DNA from: an uncultured bacterium
Lineage (GTDB): Bacteria > Patescibacteriota > Minisyncoccia > Moranbacterales > GWC2-37-73
Reading direction: 5' to 3'
Length of the DNA stretch: 43,767 bases
Assembly: GCA_903837175.1 (NCBI GenBank)
Contig: CAILTR010000046.1
Span: 1-43,767, forward strand
Below are positions 1-8,302 of this stretch, one piece after another. Position 1 is the stretch's first letter; every line of letters starts with the position of its first letter. Made by a program: the position numbers and the translations under genes. The notes beneath the pieces were generated by a model, which was not told the DNA's origin, ran no database searches, and saw only the letters and a program-made list of their open reading frames with translations.

Positions 1-138
1 ATGTTTGCTAAACTAACACAAAAGGATGTAGATGCTGTCGTTAAAGGCATCAATAATCGTCCGAGAAAGCGTCTTGGCTATTTAACTCCCTACGAGGTAT
101 TTGTAGAGGGCAAAATTGCAACTCAAGCTAGAATGTAG
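1..138 (+). CDS. C-terminal fragment of an IS30-type transposase (cut by the window edge)
   Basis: The frame is open from base 1 to a TAG at 136-138 and gives 45 residues. The stretch NNRPRKRLGYLTPYEVF is the characteristic end of the DDE catalytic domain of IS30-family transposases, where the last acidic residue is followed by the N-x-RPRK-x-LGY-x-TP-x-E-V motif. The rest of the protein lies left of the window, so I cannot tell whether the element is intact. The ATG at base 1 is probably internal. No convincing terminal inverted repeat is identifiable in the 130 bp after the stop, where there are AT-rich inverted repeats of the TACGAAT kind instead. A related DDE family is possible but less likely. 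Confidence 0.8.
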   Translation: MFAKLTQKDVDAVVKGINNRPRKRLGYLTPYEVFVEGKIATQARM

Positions 139-273
139 GTAATTTACGAATCCCTTACTAATATACGAATATGCAACTCTTTTGAATTTTATTAGTATAT
201 TCGCTTGCCTGTCGGCTCGTCTGCCGATAGGCAGGTAGGCGGATAATTGATTTGTAAATTCGTAGAGAAAAAC
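139..273. repeat. Intergenic palindromic repeats
   Basis: The spacer between the transposase tail and the sugar transferase holds a GC-rich hairpin, GCCTGTCGGC at 207-216 against GCCGATAGGC at 223-232. It belongs to the GCCTGCC/GGCAGGC palindromes seen again at 2211-2234 and 31338-31373. AT-rich words with TACGAAT and ATTCGTA lie on both sides. Confidence 0.6.
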
Positions 274-1707
274 TTAATTTCCTCGCCTTTTAAATAGCAC
301 CAATACCGTTTTCAAACAAATCTGGATATCTTCCCAAAGCGACCAGTTTTCAATGTAATAAACATCCAGCTTATATTCATCTTCAAATTGTAAATCGCTG
401 CGACCAGAAACTTGGGCCATCCCAGTCACGCCAGGTTTTATCGTTAGCAGCCGCCTGTGATATTCGCTATATTTCTCGACCTCTCGTTGTTGATGGGGAC
501 GCGGCCCAACTAAACTCATATCGCCTTTAAGGACATTAAAAAATTGCGGAAGCTCGTCAATTGAATATTTTTCGATAAACGCTCCGACCTTAGTTTTGCG
601 AGGATCATTTTTAATTTTATAAAGCGGTCCTTTGCGCAAACTTTTTTTCGCAATTAGCTCCTTTTCATATTCAATTGCCTTGCGACCTTCTTTCGTATTT
701 GGATTAGTGCACATTTCCCATTTCATATAACGAAATTTAAACACATCAAATTTCTTCCCATCCCCACCAATGCGCTCATTTTTATAAATAATTGGACCAG
801 CTTTTTTCTCTTCAAAAAAGGATTCCAATTTAATTAAAAACGCAACTAAAATCATCAGCGGCGCAAATAAAATAATTAAAATAATCGATGCCACCAAATC
901 AAAAGCTCTTTTTAAAATCTTCCCCCAGCCCTCTAGCGGCGTATTACGCACTTCAATAATCGGCTCACCACTAAAAATCCCGGCTTCAAAGCGAGCAGTT
1001 TGCAAGGTAGTTGGAATAAATTTATAAGCCACGTTATTAATCGCGCAATAATCAATCAATTTTTCTTGTTCCGAATCAGTCAGCGTCGAATCGCAGACAA
1101 TAATTTCATCAAGACCTTTTTGCTTTTTAATTTGACGGATTAGGGTAATACTTCCGCTCTCAATATGGTCAACAATCCAATAACCAAGGCTGGGATCCTT
1201 TTCAATAATCCTTTTAACTTTGTCCATCTTGCCATTACTGCCTATTAATAAGACCTGATGGACACCCATCCCGCGACTAATCAAAAGCTTTTTTTGAATC
1301 TTTCTTAGTAGATAGCGTCCGAAAATTACAAAAATAACCACCAAAACCCAACCGGCTAAAATAATAAAACGCGAAGAAAAAAATTCTCGTTTTAAAAAGA
1401 TTGTCACAATTACCACCACCAAGGCAATTGAAGTAGCGGAAAAAACCTTTAACGCTTCGTGCCAAAATTTACGCGTAACTTGCAAATTATATAAACCTTC
1501 CAAAGCGTAAATAAATAAAATAACCGGCATGAGCATTAAGACCGCTAAAAAATAACTTCTCAGCGGAAATTCATACAGCTTCGGTTTCAGTAAAAGAATT
1601 TCCGGAATATTGCGAATCACAAAAGCGCTCAGCGCTGCTAAGATAATCATCACCGCGTCAATTGGAACCTGAATTGCACTAAAAATTAATTCTGACTTTT
1701 TTTTCAT
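274..1707 (-). CDS. Polyprenyl-phosphate sugar-1-phosphate transferase (exopolysaccharide initiating enzyme)
   Basis: A 477-residue membrane protein of the WcaJ/WbaP type, which moves a sugar-1-phosphate from a nucleotide sugar to undecaprenyl phosphate and so starts a surface polysaccharide repeat unit. The N-terminal third carries about four hydrophobic helices. A Rossmann-like middle part (near [17 protein letters not shown]) is typical of the long members of this family. The C-terminal catalytic domain starts after another hydrophobic helix (about residues 270-292) and contains YKNERIG, the [21 protein letters not shown] motif with the catalytic Asp-Glu pair, and [13 protein letters not shown]. 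It stands alone, with no other glycan genes beside it. The start ATG abuts the arm of a large inverted repeat (1710-1856). The sugar substrate cannot be told from sequence. Confidence 0.92.
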   Translation of the reverse strand: MKKKSELIFSAIQVPIDAVMIILAALSAFVIRNIPEILLLKPKLYEFPLRSYFLAVLMLMPVILFIYALEGLYNLQVTRKFWHEALKVFSATSIALVVVIVTIFLKREFFSSRFIILAGWVLVVIFVIFGRYLLRKIQKKLLISRGMGVHQVLLIGSNGKMDKVKRIIEKDPSLGYWIVDHIESGSITLIRQIKKQKGLDEIIVCDSTLTDSEQEKLIDYCAINNVAYKFIPTTLQTARFEAGIFSGEPIIEVRNTPLEGWGKILKRAFDLVASIILIILFAPLMILVAFLIKLESFFEEKKAGPIIYKNERIGGDGKKFDVFKFRYMKWEMCTNPNTKEGRKAIEYEKELIAKKSLRKGPLYKIKNDPRKTKVGAFIEKYSIDELPQFFNVLKGDMSLVGPRPHQQREVEKYSEYHRRLLTIKPGVTGMAQVSGRSDLQFEDEYKLDVYYIENWSLWEDIQICLKTVLVLFKRRGN

Positions 1708-1709
1708 TT

Positions 1710-1856
1710 ACCCTGTTAAATAAGATTTGAGTCTTCAAAAAAAGAAGGACTTTTCTTATTATTTTACTTTTTACTTTAATTCACGATGTTAATTTAAATT
1801 AAAACTCAAATCTTAATTTTAAAAAATAGTAATTCTTTAAAATTATTTAACAGGGT
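1710..1856. repeat. 147-bp inverted-repeat element upstream of the sugar transferase
   Basis: The outer arms are ACCCTGTTAAATAA (1710-1723) and TTATTTAACAGGGT (1843-1856), an exact 14-bp inverted match. Inside them GATTTGAGT (1724-1732) pairs with ACTCAAATC (1804-1812). The interior is extremely AT-rich and has no gene. The shape suits a miniature inverted-repeat element, or a structured 5' leader of the sugar transferase. Confidence 0.7.
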
Positions 1857-2110
1857 GAACCTACGAAATTACAAAATAAATACATTCCATCTTTGCGAGC
1901 TTGTAATCAAGCGAAGCAATCCAGAGAAGTGCCGAGCTCATTATTTTTCACTCCGCCCAGGGTGGATCGCGATGAAAATTTTTTTCCTTCAAAAACAAAA
2001 TGTATCAAACCAATCGATAAGCCGGATTCTGTCGAGGACAACCATTTATCTAGGTATACTGTTACCAGCACACTCAAGCGGCACCCCGCCAATGCTACGC
2101 ATCAGAAGCT

Positions 2111-2276
2111 CCAAGTTACAAGAAACAAATAACAAACAAAATGCAAACACCAATCACCAAAATTTAAAACACATTATTTGTGATTTGAAATTTGAGGATT
2201 GAAATTTTTTTGCCTGCCTGCCGGTAGGCAGGGGATTTGTATCTTGGTTATTGAAATTTCCAGTGCGAAGCACTGG
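2111..2276 (-). repeat. Insertion 2 in RNase P RNA (3' half)
   Basis: About 166 bp. In RNA sense it opens with the hairpin CCAGTGC-TTC-GCACTGG (2260-2276), carries GAAATTTCAATAACCAA and CAAATCACAA, includes a GCCTGCC/GGCAGGC palindrome (2211-2234), and ends with TTTGTTTCTTGTAACTTG. It shares the hairpin, the internal words and the end with the insert at 2418-2571. It sits where the P16/P17 region of an A-type RNA would be, between the GCAAGGCCG element and the strand leading to TAGATAAATG. Helix assignment is inferred. Confidence 0.75.
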
Positions 2277-2417
2277 CAGTACGGCCTTGCATCCAAGTAA
2301 GGATTTAGCCGTTTCACCTCTCATGTTACCATAAGAACTCACCCAATCTTGCGAAAGGGTGTCTTGCTAACTTTCGCGCAAGACGTCTCTGCTCGCACCT
2401 CTGCCGTTGCGCAGCAA

Positions 2418-2571
2418 GGGAAATTACAAATTACAAGAAACAAATAGCAAACAAAAACTAAACCTCAATTGCCAAAAATCAAACTAAGTTGCTTGTGATT
2501 TGGAAATTGGTTATTGAAATTTGTTTGATTATTGTTTATTAGTTATTGGAATTTCCAGTGCTACGCACTGG
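2418..2571 (-). repeat. Insertion 1 in RNase P RNA (5' half)
   Basis: About 154 bp. In RNA sense it opens with CCAGTGC-GTA-GCACTGG (2555-2571) directly after the P10-area GGGTAACGCCCATCG, carries GGAAATTCCAATAACT and CAAATCACAAG, and ends with TTTGTTTCTTGTAATTTG. Both halves are built from related words such as AAACAAATA and TATTTGTTT, so the insert can fold as one long imperfect helix, likely extending P12 or a neighbour. It is a sister copy of the insert at 2111-2276. Confidence 0.75.
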
Positions 2572-2677
2572 CGATGGGCGTTACCCACTACCCTTGCTCC
2601 GATAAATCGGAGCTGAATGTCCGGACTTTCCTCCCCGCCTAGGGCGGGGCGATTGCCTAATTGACTTGATACATTTT

Positions 2678-2913
2678 ATTTTCAAAGACCTCTTAAAAAC
2701 ATTATACCACAACCAGCGGATTCTATCCCTTTTTAGCCAAATTGTCAAGAGCTTAAAGTCAGTATTTTTCCTCTCTTAAAGCAAATCTGGGGGTATCGAA
2801 TTAGGTTGCCGCCTTGCTTATTTAGCGAAAATAAGCTATATTTAAAAAAGTTTCAGAACAGCTCATAAGGTGTGTCCATTAAAAAAATTAATTAATTTTA
2901 AATCATAAATTAA
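2678..2913. other. Intergenic stretch, nothing assigned
   Basis: This holds the upstream region of the RNase P RNA (minus) and of the small membrane protein (plus). I see no clear promoter for the latter and no structured RNA beyond a short hairpin around TTATTTAGCGAAAATAA (2819-2835). Confidence 0.4.
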
Positions 2914-3210
2914 ATGGAAAAAATCAAAGCATTTTACGAAAAGAACAAACAACTAACCGTCCCAGCTATTGTTCTCATTGCGGTCATCGGCGTCTATGGG
3001 GTTTATCGCATAGTTCACCACATGGAAGTTTTAAAGGTTAGAAAAGCTCAAGAAGCTCAAGCAACCGAGCAAAGAAAGGTTGAGAAAAAAGCAAAGCAAG
3101 CCGCCGAAGAAGCAGCCCAAGCTCAAGTTGCACCAACAACGCCAACAGTAACCACCCCCGAAATTACAAAGACAACTCCAGCAAAAACTACGTCAGCAGG
3201 GTTAAAATAG
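2914..3210 (+). CDS. Small single-pass membrane protein with charged coiled-coil segment
   Basis: A 98-residue protein I do not recognise. Residues 1-13 are charged, about 15-33 form one membrane helix (VPAIVLIAVIGVYGVYRIV), 35-70 are rich in Glu, Lys, Gln and Ala and look like a short coiled coil, and the tail is a Thr/Pro-rich low-complexity run. This layout suits a type II membrane protein with a flexible stalk outside. It is one of only three plus-strand genes here, standing alone between the RNase P RNA and PBP2. No clear Shine-Dalgarno precedes the ATG, but a good terminator follows. Real gene likely, function unknown. Confidence 0.7.
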   Translation: MEKIKAFYEKNKQLTVPAIVLIAVIGVYGVYRIVHHMEVLKVRKAQEAQATEQRKVEKKAKQAAEEAAQAQVAPTTPTVTTPEITKTTPAKTTSAGLK

Positions 3211-3228
3211 TTTTTCAATAAAGTCCTC

Positions 3229-3265
3229 AAAAAACACTCAAAAAAAATCTGAGTGTTTTTTATTT
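3229..3265 (+). terminator. Rho-independent terminator
   Basis: AAAAACACTCA (3230-3240) pairs with TGAGTGTTTTT (3250-3260), followed by TATTT. It lies 20 bp after the stop of the small membrane protein. Confidence 0.8.
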
Positions 3266-3282
3266 GCCAAAAATTTTCCAGT

Positions 3283-3380
3283 TGTCATCCTAAACCTGTT
3301 TCAGGATCCCTATTGCAGAAAGTCCTGCGAAATAAAGAAAACAGATTCTGAAACCTGCCTACCGGACATTCAGAATGACA
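3283..3380. repeat. MITE-like palindromic element, copy 1
   Basis: It begins TGTCATCCTAAA and ends TTCAGAATGACA, with TTTCAGGA and TCTGAAAC nested inside. A second copy with the same ends lies at 29175-29280. Both are in gene-free spacers between wall genes. Confidence 0.65.
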
Positions 3381-3505
3381 TTTCTATGTCATTTTCTTTA
3401 CTCTCATAAATCGCCAACCGTCTACGCACTTCGCAATGTGCAGAGGGGGAGAAATGCAGAAATCAAAATATAAAAATCTAAAAGCTAATGAAGCTATAAG
3501 CTAAT

Positions 3506-5389
3506 TTACTGTCTACCTCCAAAATACCACCCTAAGACTTCCTGCGTAATTGGCAGGGCGCTAGAGTGACCTTCGCCGCCACCTTCAACTAGAACTGCCA
3601 TGGCAATTTGAGGATTATCATAAGGCGCGTAAGAAACAAACCAACCATGCGTCTTCCCAGTGGTTCCATATTGAGCCGTCCCGGTTTTTCCAGCTACGGC
3701 CACTGACAATTCTTTTAATGTTTGGGCAGTTCCATCTGTAACAGTTTTGCGCATACCCTCCTGGACAACTTTTAAAACCTCCGGCGAAATAAAACCAGTT
3801 CTGATTTTTTTCGGATTAATATTTTCAACCTCGCCCGTACTTTTTTTAATTTGTGCGACTAAGTGGGGTTCATATAAAGTCCCTCCGTTAGCAATCGCCG
3901 CAATATAGTTAGCTAGCTGCAATGGAGTGGCTGTCACATAGCCTTGTCCGATTGAGGCATGGTAACTGTTACCGATATACCATTTCTCCCCAAGCGTATC
4001 TTGCTTCCATTGCTCGCTAGGAATAAGACCCGAAGCTTCCCCGCCGAGATCAATGCCAGTCGGGCTGCCAAAGCCAAAAAGGTTATAATATTTTTTCATT
4101 GTGTCCATACCCAAGCCTCGAATATTTCCATAGCCTCCTCCAAGCGTATAGAAAAAAATATCATTACTTTGAGCAATCGCCATTCGCACATCGCTCGGCC
4201 CATGCGCTTTCCAATCACGGAAACTGAAACCTCCCACATTAAGAACCCCGCCAAGTCCGTCGATAATAGTTGAGGGCGTAATAGTTCCTTCTGAGAGCGC
4301 CCCGGCCGCGATAGCAGGCTTAATAGTCGAGCCAGGTGGATACTCACCAGAAATTGCCCGATTAAAAAGAGGCTTACTCTCATCTTTAATTAATTTTGAA
4401 TAATCATCCGCGGAAATTTTTTTAGCAAATAAATTGTTATCGTAGCTAGGTAAATTCACTAAAGCTAAGACTCCCCCGGTTCTTGGATCGATCGCCACGG
4501 CGGCGGCTGTCTTCGTCCCAGTTTTTTCCAAAATACCATTAATACTGTCGTAAAGTTTTTTCTGCAGCTCAGCATCAATATTCAGGATTAAATCACTACC
4601 CGGTTTTGGGTTTACAATCCCAACCTCACGCTTAGCATTGCCAGTTGAATCAACTTCAATCTGATCAGCCCCATGCACTCCGCGCAAGTCACTTTCGTAA
4701 GCTTTTTCAAGTCCTTGTTTTCCGATATAATCAGTTAGTAGATAACTACTGTCTTGATCAAGTTCACTCTGCTTGATTTTTCCTTCGTAGCCAAGAATAT
4801 GCGAAAAAATTTGAGCATCAACATATTGCCTGATAGCCGTTTTTTCAATAAAAATTCCAGGTAGTACATTTCCTTTTTCTAAAATATTCAGTAGCTCGTC
4901 TTGGGAAATATCTTCTTTTATTAAAATAACACCTGAAGGATTATCTCTGCCGCTTTCTAACCTAATTTGCATATCAGCCTGATCCATATTTAAAATCAAC
5001 GCCAAACTTTGAGAGATTTCCTGCAACTTGCTATTTTCGACTGGCAAACCAGCTGGGATTGAAACTAGGTCAATACTTGGGGCATTACTAACCAAAGCAG
5101 TTCCCGTCCGATCGAAGATTCTTCCGCGTGGAGCTTTAATCACCACTGACCGTATACTATTACCCCGAGCTATTTCTTGATAATAAGCGCCCTTTAAAAC
5201 AGTCAGAAAAATAATCCGGCCAGCTAGAATAACCATGAAAAAAATAATCAACCACCATAAATAATCCAACCCTCTTTTTCCCAGCCCTCTTTCCATCTTG
5301 GCTGCTTCTTTTTCGGTAGCGGTCAAGACATAATCTTCAATTTCCATGCCAGCATACCGATGTAAAGTATTTTTCTTTTTTCCATTCAT
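3506..5389 (-). CDS. mrdA: Penicillin-binding protein 2 (elongasome transpeptidase)
   Basis: A 627-residue class B PBP that cross-links lateral-wall peptidoglycan at the outer face of the membrane. One membrane anchor lies at about residues 43-65. The PBP dimerisation domain follows from KAPRGRIFDR (85-94). The transpeptidase domain has S-T-I-K (S354/K357), S-N-D (408-410, the SxD form usual in PBP2) and the K-T-G triad in AGKTGTAQYG near 568. Its start codon overlaps the mreD stop by 4 bp (ATGA at 5386-5389), so the two are translationally coupled. Position last in mreB-mreC-mreD-PBP2 fits rod-shape maintenance. RodA is not in the window. Length is normal for the family. Confidence 0.95.
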   Translation of the reverse strand: MNGKKKNTLHRYAGMEIEDYVLTATEKEAAKMERGLGKRGLDYLWWLIIFFMVILAGRIIFLTVLKGAYYQEIARGNSIRSVVIKAPRGRIFDRTGTALVSNAPSIDLVSIPAGLPVENSKLQEISQSLALILNMDQADMQIRLESGRDNPSGVILIKEDISQDELLNILEKGNVLPGIFIEKTAIRQYVDAQIFSHILGYEGKIKQSELDQDSSYLLTDYIGKQGLEKAYESDLRGVHGADQIEVDSTGNAKREVGIVNPKPGSDLILNIDAELQKKLYDSINGILEKTGTKTAAAVAIDPRTGGVLALVNLPSYDNNLFAKKISADDYSKLIKDESKPLFNRAISGEYPPGSTIKPAIAAGALSEGTITPSTIIDGLGGVLNVGGFSFRDWKAHGPSDVRMAIAQSNDIFFYTLGGGYGNIRGLGMDTMKKYYNLFGFGSPTGIDLGGEASGLIPSEQWKQDTLGEKWYIGNSYHASIGQGYVTATPLQLANYIAAIANGGTLYEPHLVAQIKKSTGEVENINPKKIRTGFISPEVLKVVQEGMRKTVTDGTAQTLKELSVAVAGKTGTAQYGTTGKTHGWFVSYAPYDNPQIAMAVLVEGGGEGHSSALPITQEVLGWYFGGRQ

Positions 5390-5889
5390 AAAAATCTTTT
5401 CTTAAACTTTTTAAGTGCGCTAAGCCAAAAGAAAAATAAGCCAGCATTACATCCCACTTGGAAAATAAAGAATTTAAAACTACCAAAAACTTGGAAAAAA
5501 CTAACCGGCTGCTGGCCAAGCATTAGGAAAAGGCTAAAAAGACTCTTTGAGATTAGTGTGGCTGCAATAATAAACAAGACTAGTAGGAGAATCCCAATAC
5601 CCTTGACTTCGACCGAAAGCCTACGTGAAAAAAAACTAACTGCGTAAATTAAAAGTAAAAAAATTATTACATGCTGGCCTAACGGCGCAAAAGAAGCAAG
5701 ATCGTAAAACAAGCCTGCCACAATTGCCCAGTTTAAAGCTAGTGCGAAACCATCGAGTACTGCCATAGCTAGCACTAGCATCAATACTGAATCACCTAGC
5801 ACATCCGGGCTAATCAGCACAGATAAGAAGCTTAGCTGGATTAGAAGCGCAAAAAAAATAAGTCCCAAATAAATAATTTTCTTTCTCAT
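5386..5889 (-). CDS. mreD: Rod shape-determining membrane protein MreD
   Basis: A 167-residue, almost entirely hydrophobic protein with about five membrane helices, the usual form and size of MreD, which links MreC and the PBP2/RodA pair. The frame stays open upstream into mreC, but I place the start at the ATG at 5889 (MRKKIIYLGLIFFALLIQ). It comes 28 bp after the mreC stop, begins with the expected K/R-rich cap before the first helix, and avoids a long overlap with mreC. The sequence is poorly conserved, as is normal, so the call rests on hydropathy plus position between mreC and PBP2. The stop is TGA, overlapping the next start. Confidence 0.85.
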   Translation of the reverse strand: MRKKIIYLGLIFFALLIQLSFLSVLISPDVLGDSVLMLVLAMAVLDGFALALNWAIVAGLFYDLASFAPLGQHVIIFLLLIYAVSFFSRRLSVEVKGIGILLLVLFIIAATLISKSLFSLFLMLGQQPVSFFQVFGSFKFFIFQVGCNAGLFFFWLSALKKFKKRFL

Positions 5890-5917
5890 CTTTTTAGAAT
5901 TGTTCGACAGATTGAGT

Positions 5918-6733
5918 TTAGTTTTCTTTATTCCCCAAAACCACAAAAACAAACTGCAAATTAGAAATTTGAACTGGTGACACGATTGTAGCTTGTTGAA
6001 ATAAATGGTCCGCAGAAGAGTGCACGCCCTGAATAGTTCCCACGTAAAGACCTCTTGGCATCCCAACGCCTATGCCGGAAGTAACTACCTCATTTCCACC
6101 TTGAATCACATCGGCTTGCAAAACCATGTCAAAAGTTACGCCTAAGCCATATTCACCCCTAGCTACACCCTTAGCCCCTGTTTGAGTAGTGGTGACATTA
6201 ATAACACTTTTCGGATTTGTCAGTAAAATAATTTTTGCGTTTTTCAAGGTAACTTCGCTAACCCTTCCAACTAGAGCACTTTTAGAAATTATAACTGGCA
6301 TACCTTCAGTAACGCCAGAATCGCGACCCTTGTCTATTTCAATCCAATTACCCATCCCATTTAAATCTTGACTGATAACATTAGCCGCCAGTAATTTAAA
6401 CTGGTCTCTTGGCAGTAAACCTAACTGCTTACGTAAATCGTCATTTTCATTTTTCATATCAACCAGCGTTGCTCGCTCCTGTAAAAGACGTTCATTTTCA
6501 CTGATAAGTTTTTTATTTTCTGCCTTCAGCTGTCCAATTGAACTTATAAACTCCCCCACCCCCTCAATAGCAGCTGAAGTAGTATAAGCAATTTTCTGAA
6601 AAGGTGATAATCCCGCAAGAAAAATAGTTCTAATTGGATTTGAAATTTTAACTGGATTCAAATAAAGAAGCCCTATAAAAAAAGCCACCAGTAAAAATAT
6701 TTTAAATAATTTTGTCGAAGTGAATCTTTGCAT
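5918..6733 (-). CDS. mreC: Rod shape-determining protein MreC
   Basis: A 271-residue bitopic protein. A membrane helix lies at about residues 10-26, a coiled coil at 62-103 (QLKAENKKLISENERLLQER and on), then the beta-rich MreC domain with VISQDLNGMGNWIEIDKGRDSG and the later GVGMPRGLYVGTIQGV. MreC dimerises outside the membrane and activates PBP2. It lies between mreB and mreD on the same strand, 265 bp after mreB. That gap is large for this operon and contains a long inverted repeat (6828-6940), so expression could be tuned between mreB and mreC. Confidence 0.93.
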   Translation of the reverse strand: MQRFTSTKLFKIFLLVAFFIGLLYLNPVKISNPIRTIFLAGLSPFQKIAYTTSAAIEGVGEFISSIGQLKAENKKLISENERLLQERATLVDMKNENDDLRKQLGLLPRDQFKLLAANVISQDLNGMGNWIEIDKGRDSGVTEGMPVIISKSALVGRVSEVTLKNAKIILLTNPKSVINVTTTQTGAKGVARGEYGLGVTFDMVLQADVIQGGNEVVTSGIGVGMPRGLYVGTIQGVHSSADHLFQQATIVSPVQISNLQFVFVVLGNKEN

Positions 6734-6827
6734 TTATTAAATAGCTTTTTAGTCAGCCAGCTGGCGGCGGACTAGTTTTTTAGAAATCGCACACAATGCA
6801 AGGCTCTAAATATAAAGCTAACTTAGA

Positions 6828-6940
6828 ATTTTTACGAACGCAGTTTCTTTTTTGGCCATATGAGCGACAGCTCATCCGAGTAGCTAGCCATAGTCTTGGA
6901 CTAGCTACGTGCTCAAAAAAGAAGTTGCGTTCGTAAAAAT
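6828..6940. repeat. Long inverted repeat with two inner hairpins between mreB and mreC
   Basis: The outer arms 6828-6854 and 6914-6940 are complementary over 27 positions with two mismatches, which become G-U pairs in plus-strand RNA. Inside are ATGAGC-GACA-GCTCAT (6860-6875) and GTAGCTAG (6880-6887) with CTAGCTAC (6901-6908). The whole folds as a multi-branched cruciform or RNA. Confidence 0.75.
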
Positions 6941-6998
6941 GATTTTTAAAATCAAACAATATTATACTAGCAACCTAATTTGCGTATGACCTAGTTTT

Positions 6999-8084
6999 TT
7001 ATTTAAAAGACTTCTCCCTTTGGTCCTCAACTAAAACGTGTTTGAGTAATTCTAAGTCTTCCAAGACAATCCCTGTCCCGCGCACTACGGCCGTGAGGGG
7101 ATCTTCCATCATGCGTACTGGCATTTCCGTTTGGTTAGCAATTAATTTATCCAAGCCCCGAATTAAACTGCCGCCTCCGGCTAAAATAATTCCGCGTTGC
7201 ATAATATCGGATAAAAGTTCTGGCGGCGTTTCCTCAATAACAGTTTTAATATTGTTGACAATAATTCTAATGGAACGAGAAATCGCCTCTCTGATTTGTG
7301 CATCATTAACAAGAACTTCTTTTGGAAGACCACTGACTAAATCCCGACCGCGAATTGGAATGGTGAGTTGTTCCTTTAAAGGATAAGCGCTACCCACCGC
7401 AATCTTAATTTCCTCAGCCGTTTTTTCACCAATCAGCAAATTAAATTCATCCCGACAATAACGGATGATGTCTTCATTCATTTCATCTCCAGCCACGCGC
7501 AAACTGCGCGCACTGACGATGCCACCCAAGGAAATAACCGCAATCTCAGAGGTCCCGCCCCCAATATCAACGACCATATTTCCTTTAGCATCCGTGACAG
7601 GCAGTCGGGCGCCGATCGCGGCCGCCATTGGTTCCTCAATCAAATAAGCTTCGCGTGCGCCTGCAGCTGTAGCCGCATCAATTACGGCTTTCTTTTCAAC
7701 TTCCGTAATAACTGAAGGAATCCCAATTAATACGCGCGGACGCGGAGAAAAAGAAAAAGAATCTTTATGCACTTTTTCAATAAAATATTTTAGCATTTGG
7801 GTCGTCACTTCGAAATCGCTCACCACTCCGTCCACTAAAGGACGCGTTGCTACAATATGCCCTGGCGTTTTACCAACCATCCTTTTTGCCTCCTTGCCAA
7901 TCGCCAAAACTTGACCAGTCCGCTTATTAATCGCCACCACTGAGGGTTCGTTAATTACAATCCCTTTGCCCTTAAGGTAAACCAAGGTATTAGCCGTGCC
8001 TAAATCAATCCCAATGTCATTGGAAAGATTACTAAAAAAACCACCTACATATTTTTGAAAAAAGTTTTTTATTTTCGCTAGCAT
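6999..8084 (-). CDS. mreB: Rod shape-determining actin homologue MreB
   Basis: A 361-residue bacterial actin that polymerises on the inner membrane and positions the wall elongation machinery. Visible ATPase features are the phosphate-1 loop IGIDLGTANTLVYLKGKG (about 24-41), a phosphate-2 loop VVDIGGGTSEIAVISLGG, and the adenosine region GIILAGGGSLIRGLD. The amphipathic N-terminus (MLAKIKNFFQKYVGGFFSNL) could bind membrane. It is the first gene of the mreB-mreC-mreD-PBP2 set. The length is slightly above the usual ~345 because of this N-terminal extension. Confidence 0.97.
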   Translation of the reverse strand: MLAKIKNFFQKYVGGFFSNLSNDIGIDLGTANTLVYLKGKGIVINEPSVVAINKRTGQVLAIGKEAKRMVGKTPGHIVATRPLVDGVVSDFEVTTQMLKYFIEKVHKDSFSFSPRPRVLIGIPSVITEVEKKAVIDAATAAGAREAYLIEEPMAAAIGARLPVTDAKGNMVVDIGGGTSEIAVISLGGIVSARSLRVAGDEMNEDIIRYCRDEFNLLIGEKTAEEIKIAVGSAYPLKEQLTIPIRGRDLVSGLPKEVLVNDAQIREAISRSIRIIVNNIKTVIEETPPELLSDIMQRGIILAGGGSLIRGLDKLIANQTEMPVRMMEDPLTAVVRGTGIVLEDLELLKHVLVEDQREKSFK

Positions 8085-8302
8085 AGTTTAAATTTTTACT
8101 AACAACAAAACAGCCTAATTTAAGCGTTAGTAAGCTACTTTTATCTCTTAATATCATAGGCTAAATAAGCCTTGATGTCAAAACGAATTCAAATTGCCAA
8201 ATTGTTATATTATTATATTGCTAAAATTCAGACTCGCAATTTGCTGTCCCTTTTCCCCAAGAACTACTAACAATTTAACAATGTAGCAGTTTAACAATAT
8301 TT

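Larger units (their letters stand above)
1997..2677 (-). ncRNA. rnpB: RNase P RNA, with two large insertions
   Basis: Catalytic RNA of RNase P, which matures tRNA 5' ends. Read on the minus strand, the 5' part has GAGGAAAGTCCGGAC (conserved region I) and GTGGGTAACGCCC (P10 area). The middle has the GAGAGGTGAAA and GATGCAAGGCCG elements. The 3' part has TAGATAAATGGTTGTCC and the hallmark ACAGAATCCGGCTTAT. The ends close a P1 helix: 2659-2677 pairs with 1997-2015 over 19 bp with a few G-U pairs, and a T-rich stretch follows. At ~681 nt it is nearly twice the normal length. Two inserts, at 2418-2571 and 2111-2276, share a CCAGTGC/GCACTGG hairpin and the same A/T-rich words. Without them ~361 nt remain, the usual bacterial size. 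End positions are estimates from P1. Confidence 0.93.

Noticed and set aside
1855-2342. Several short frames on both strands
   Set aside because: They fall inside the RNase P RNA gene and its upstream repeat; no protein-like conservation.
5890-6066. Upstream extension of mreD into mreC
   Set aside because: 59 extra residues would overlap mreC and do not look like MreD; the ATG at 5889 gives the normal N-terminus.
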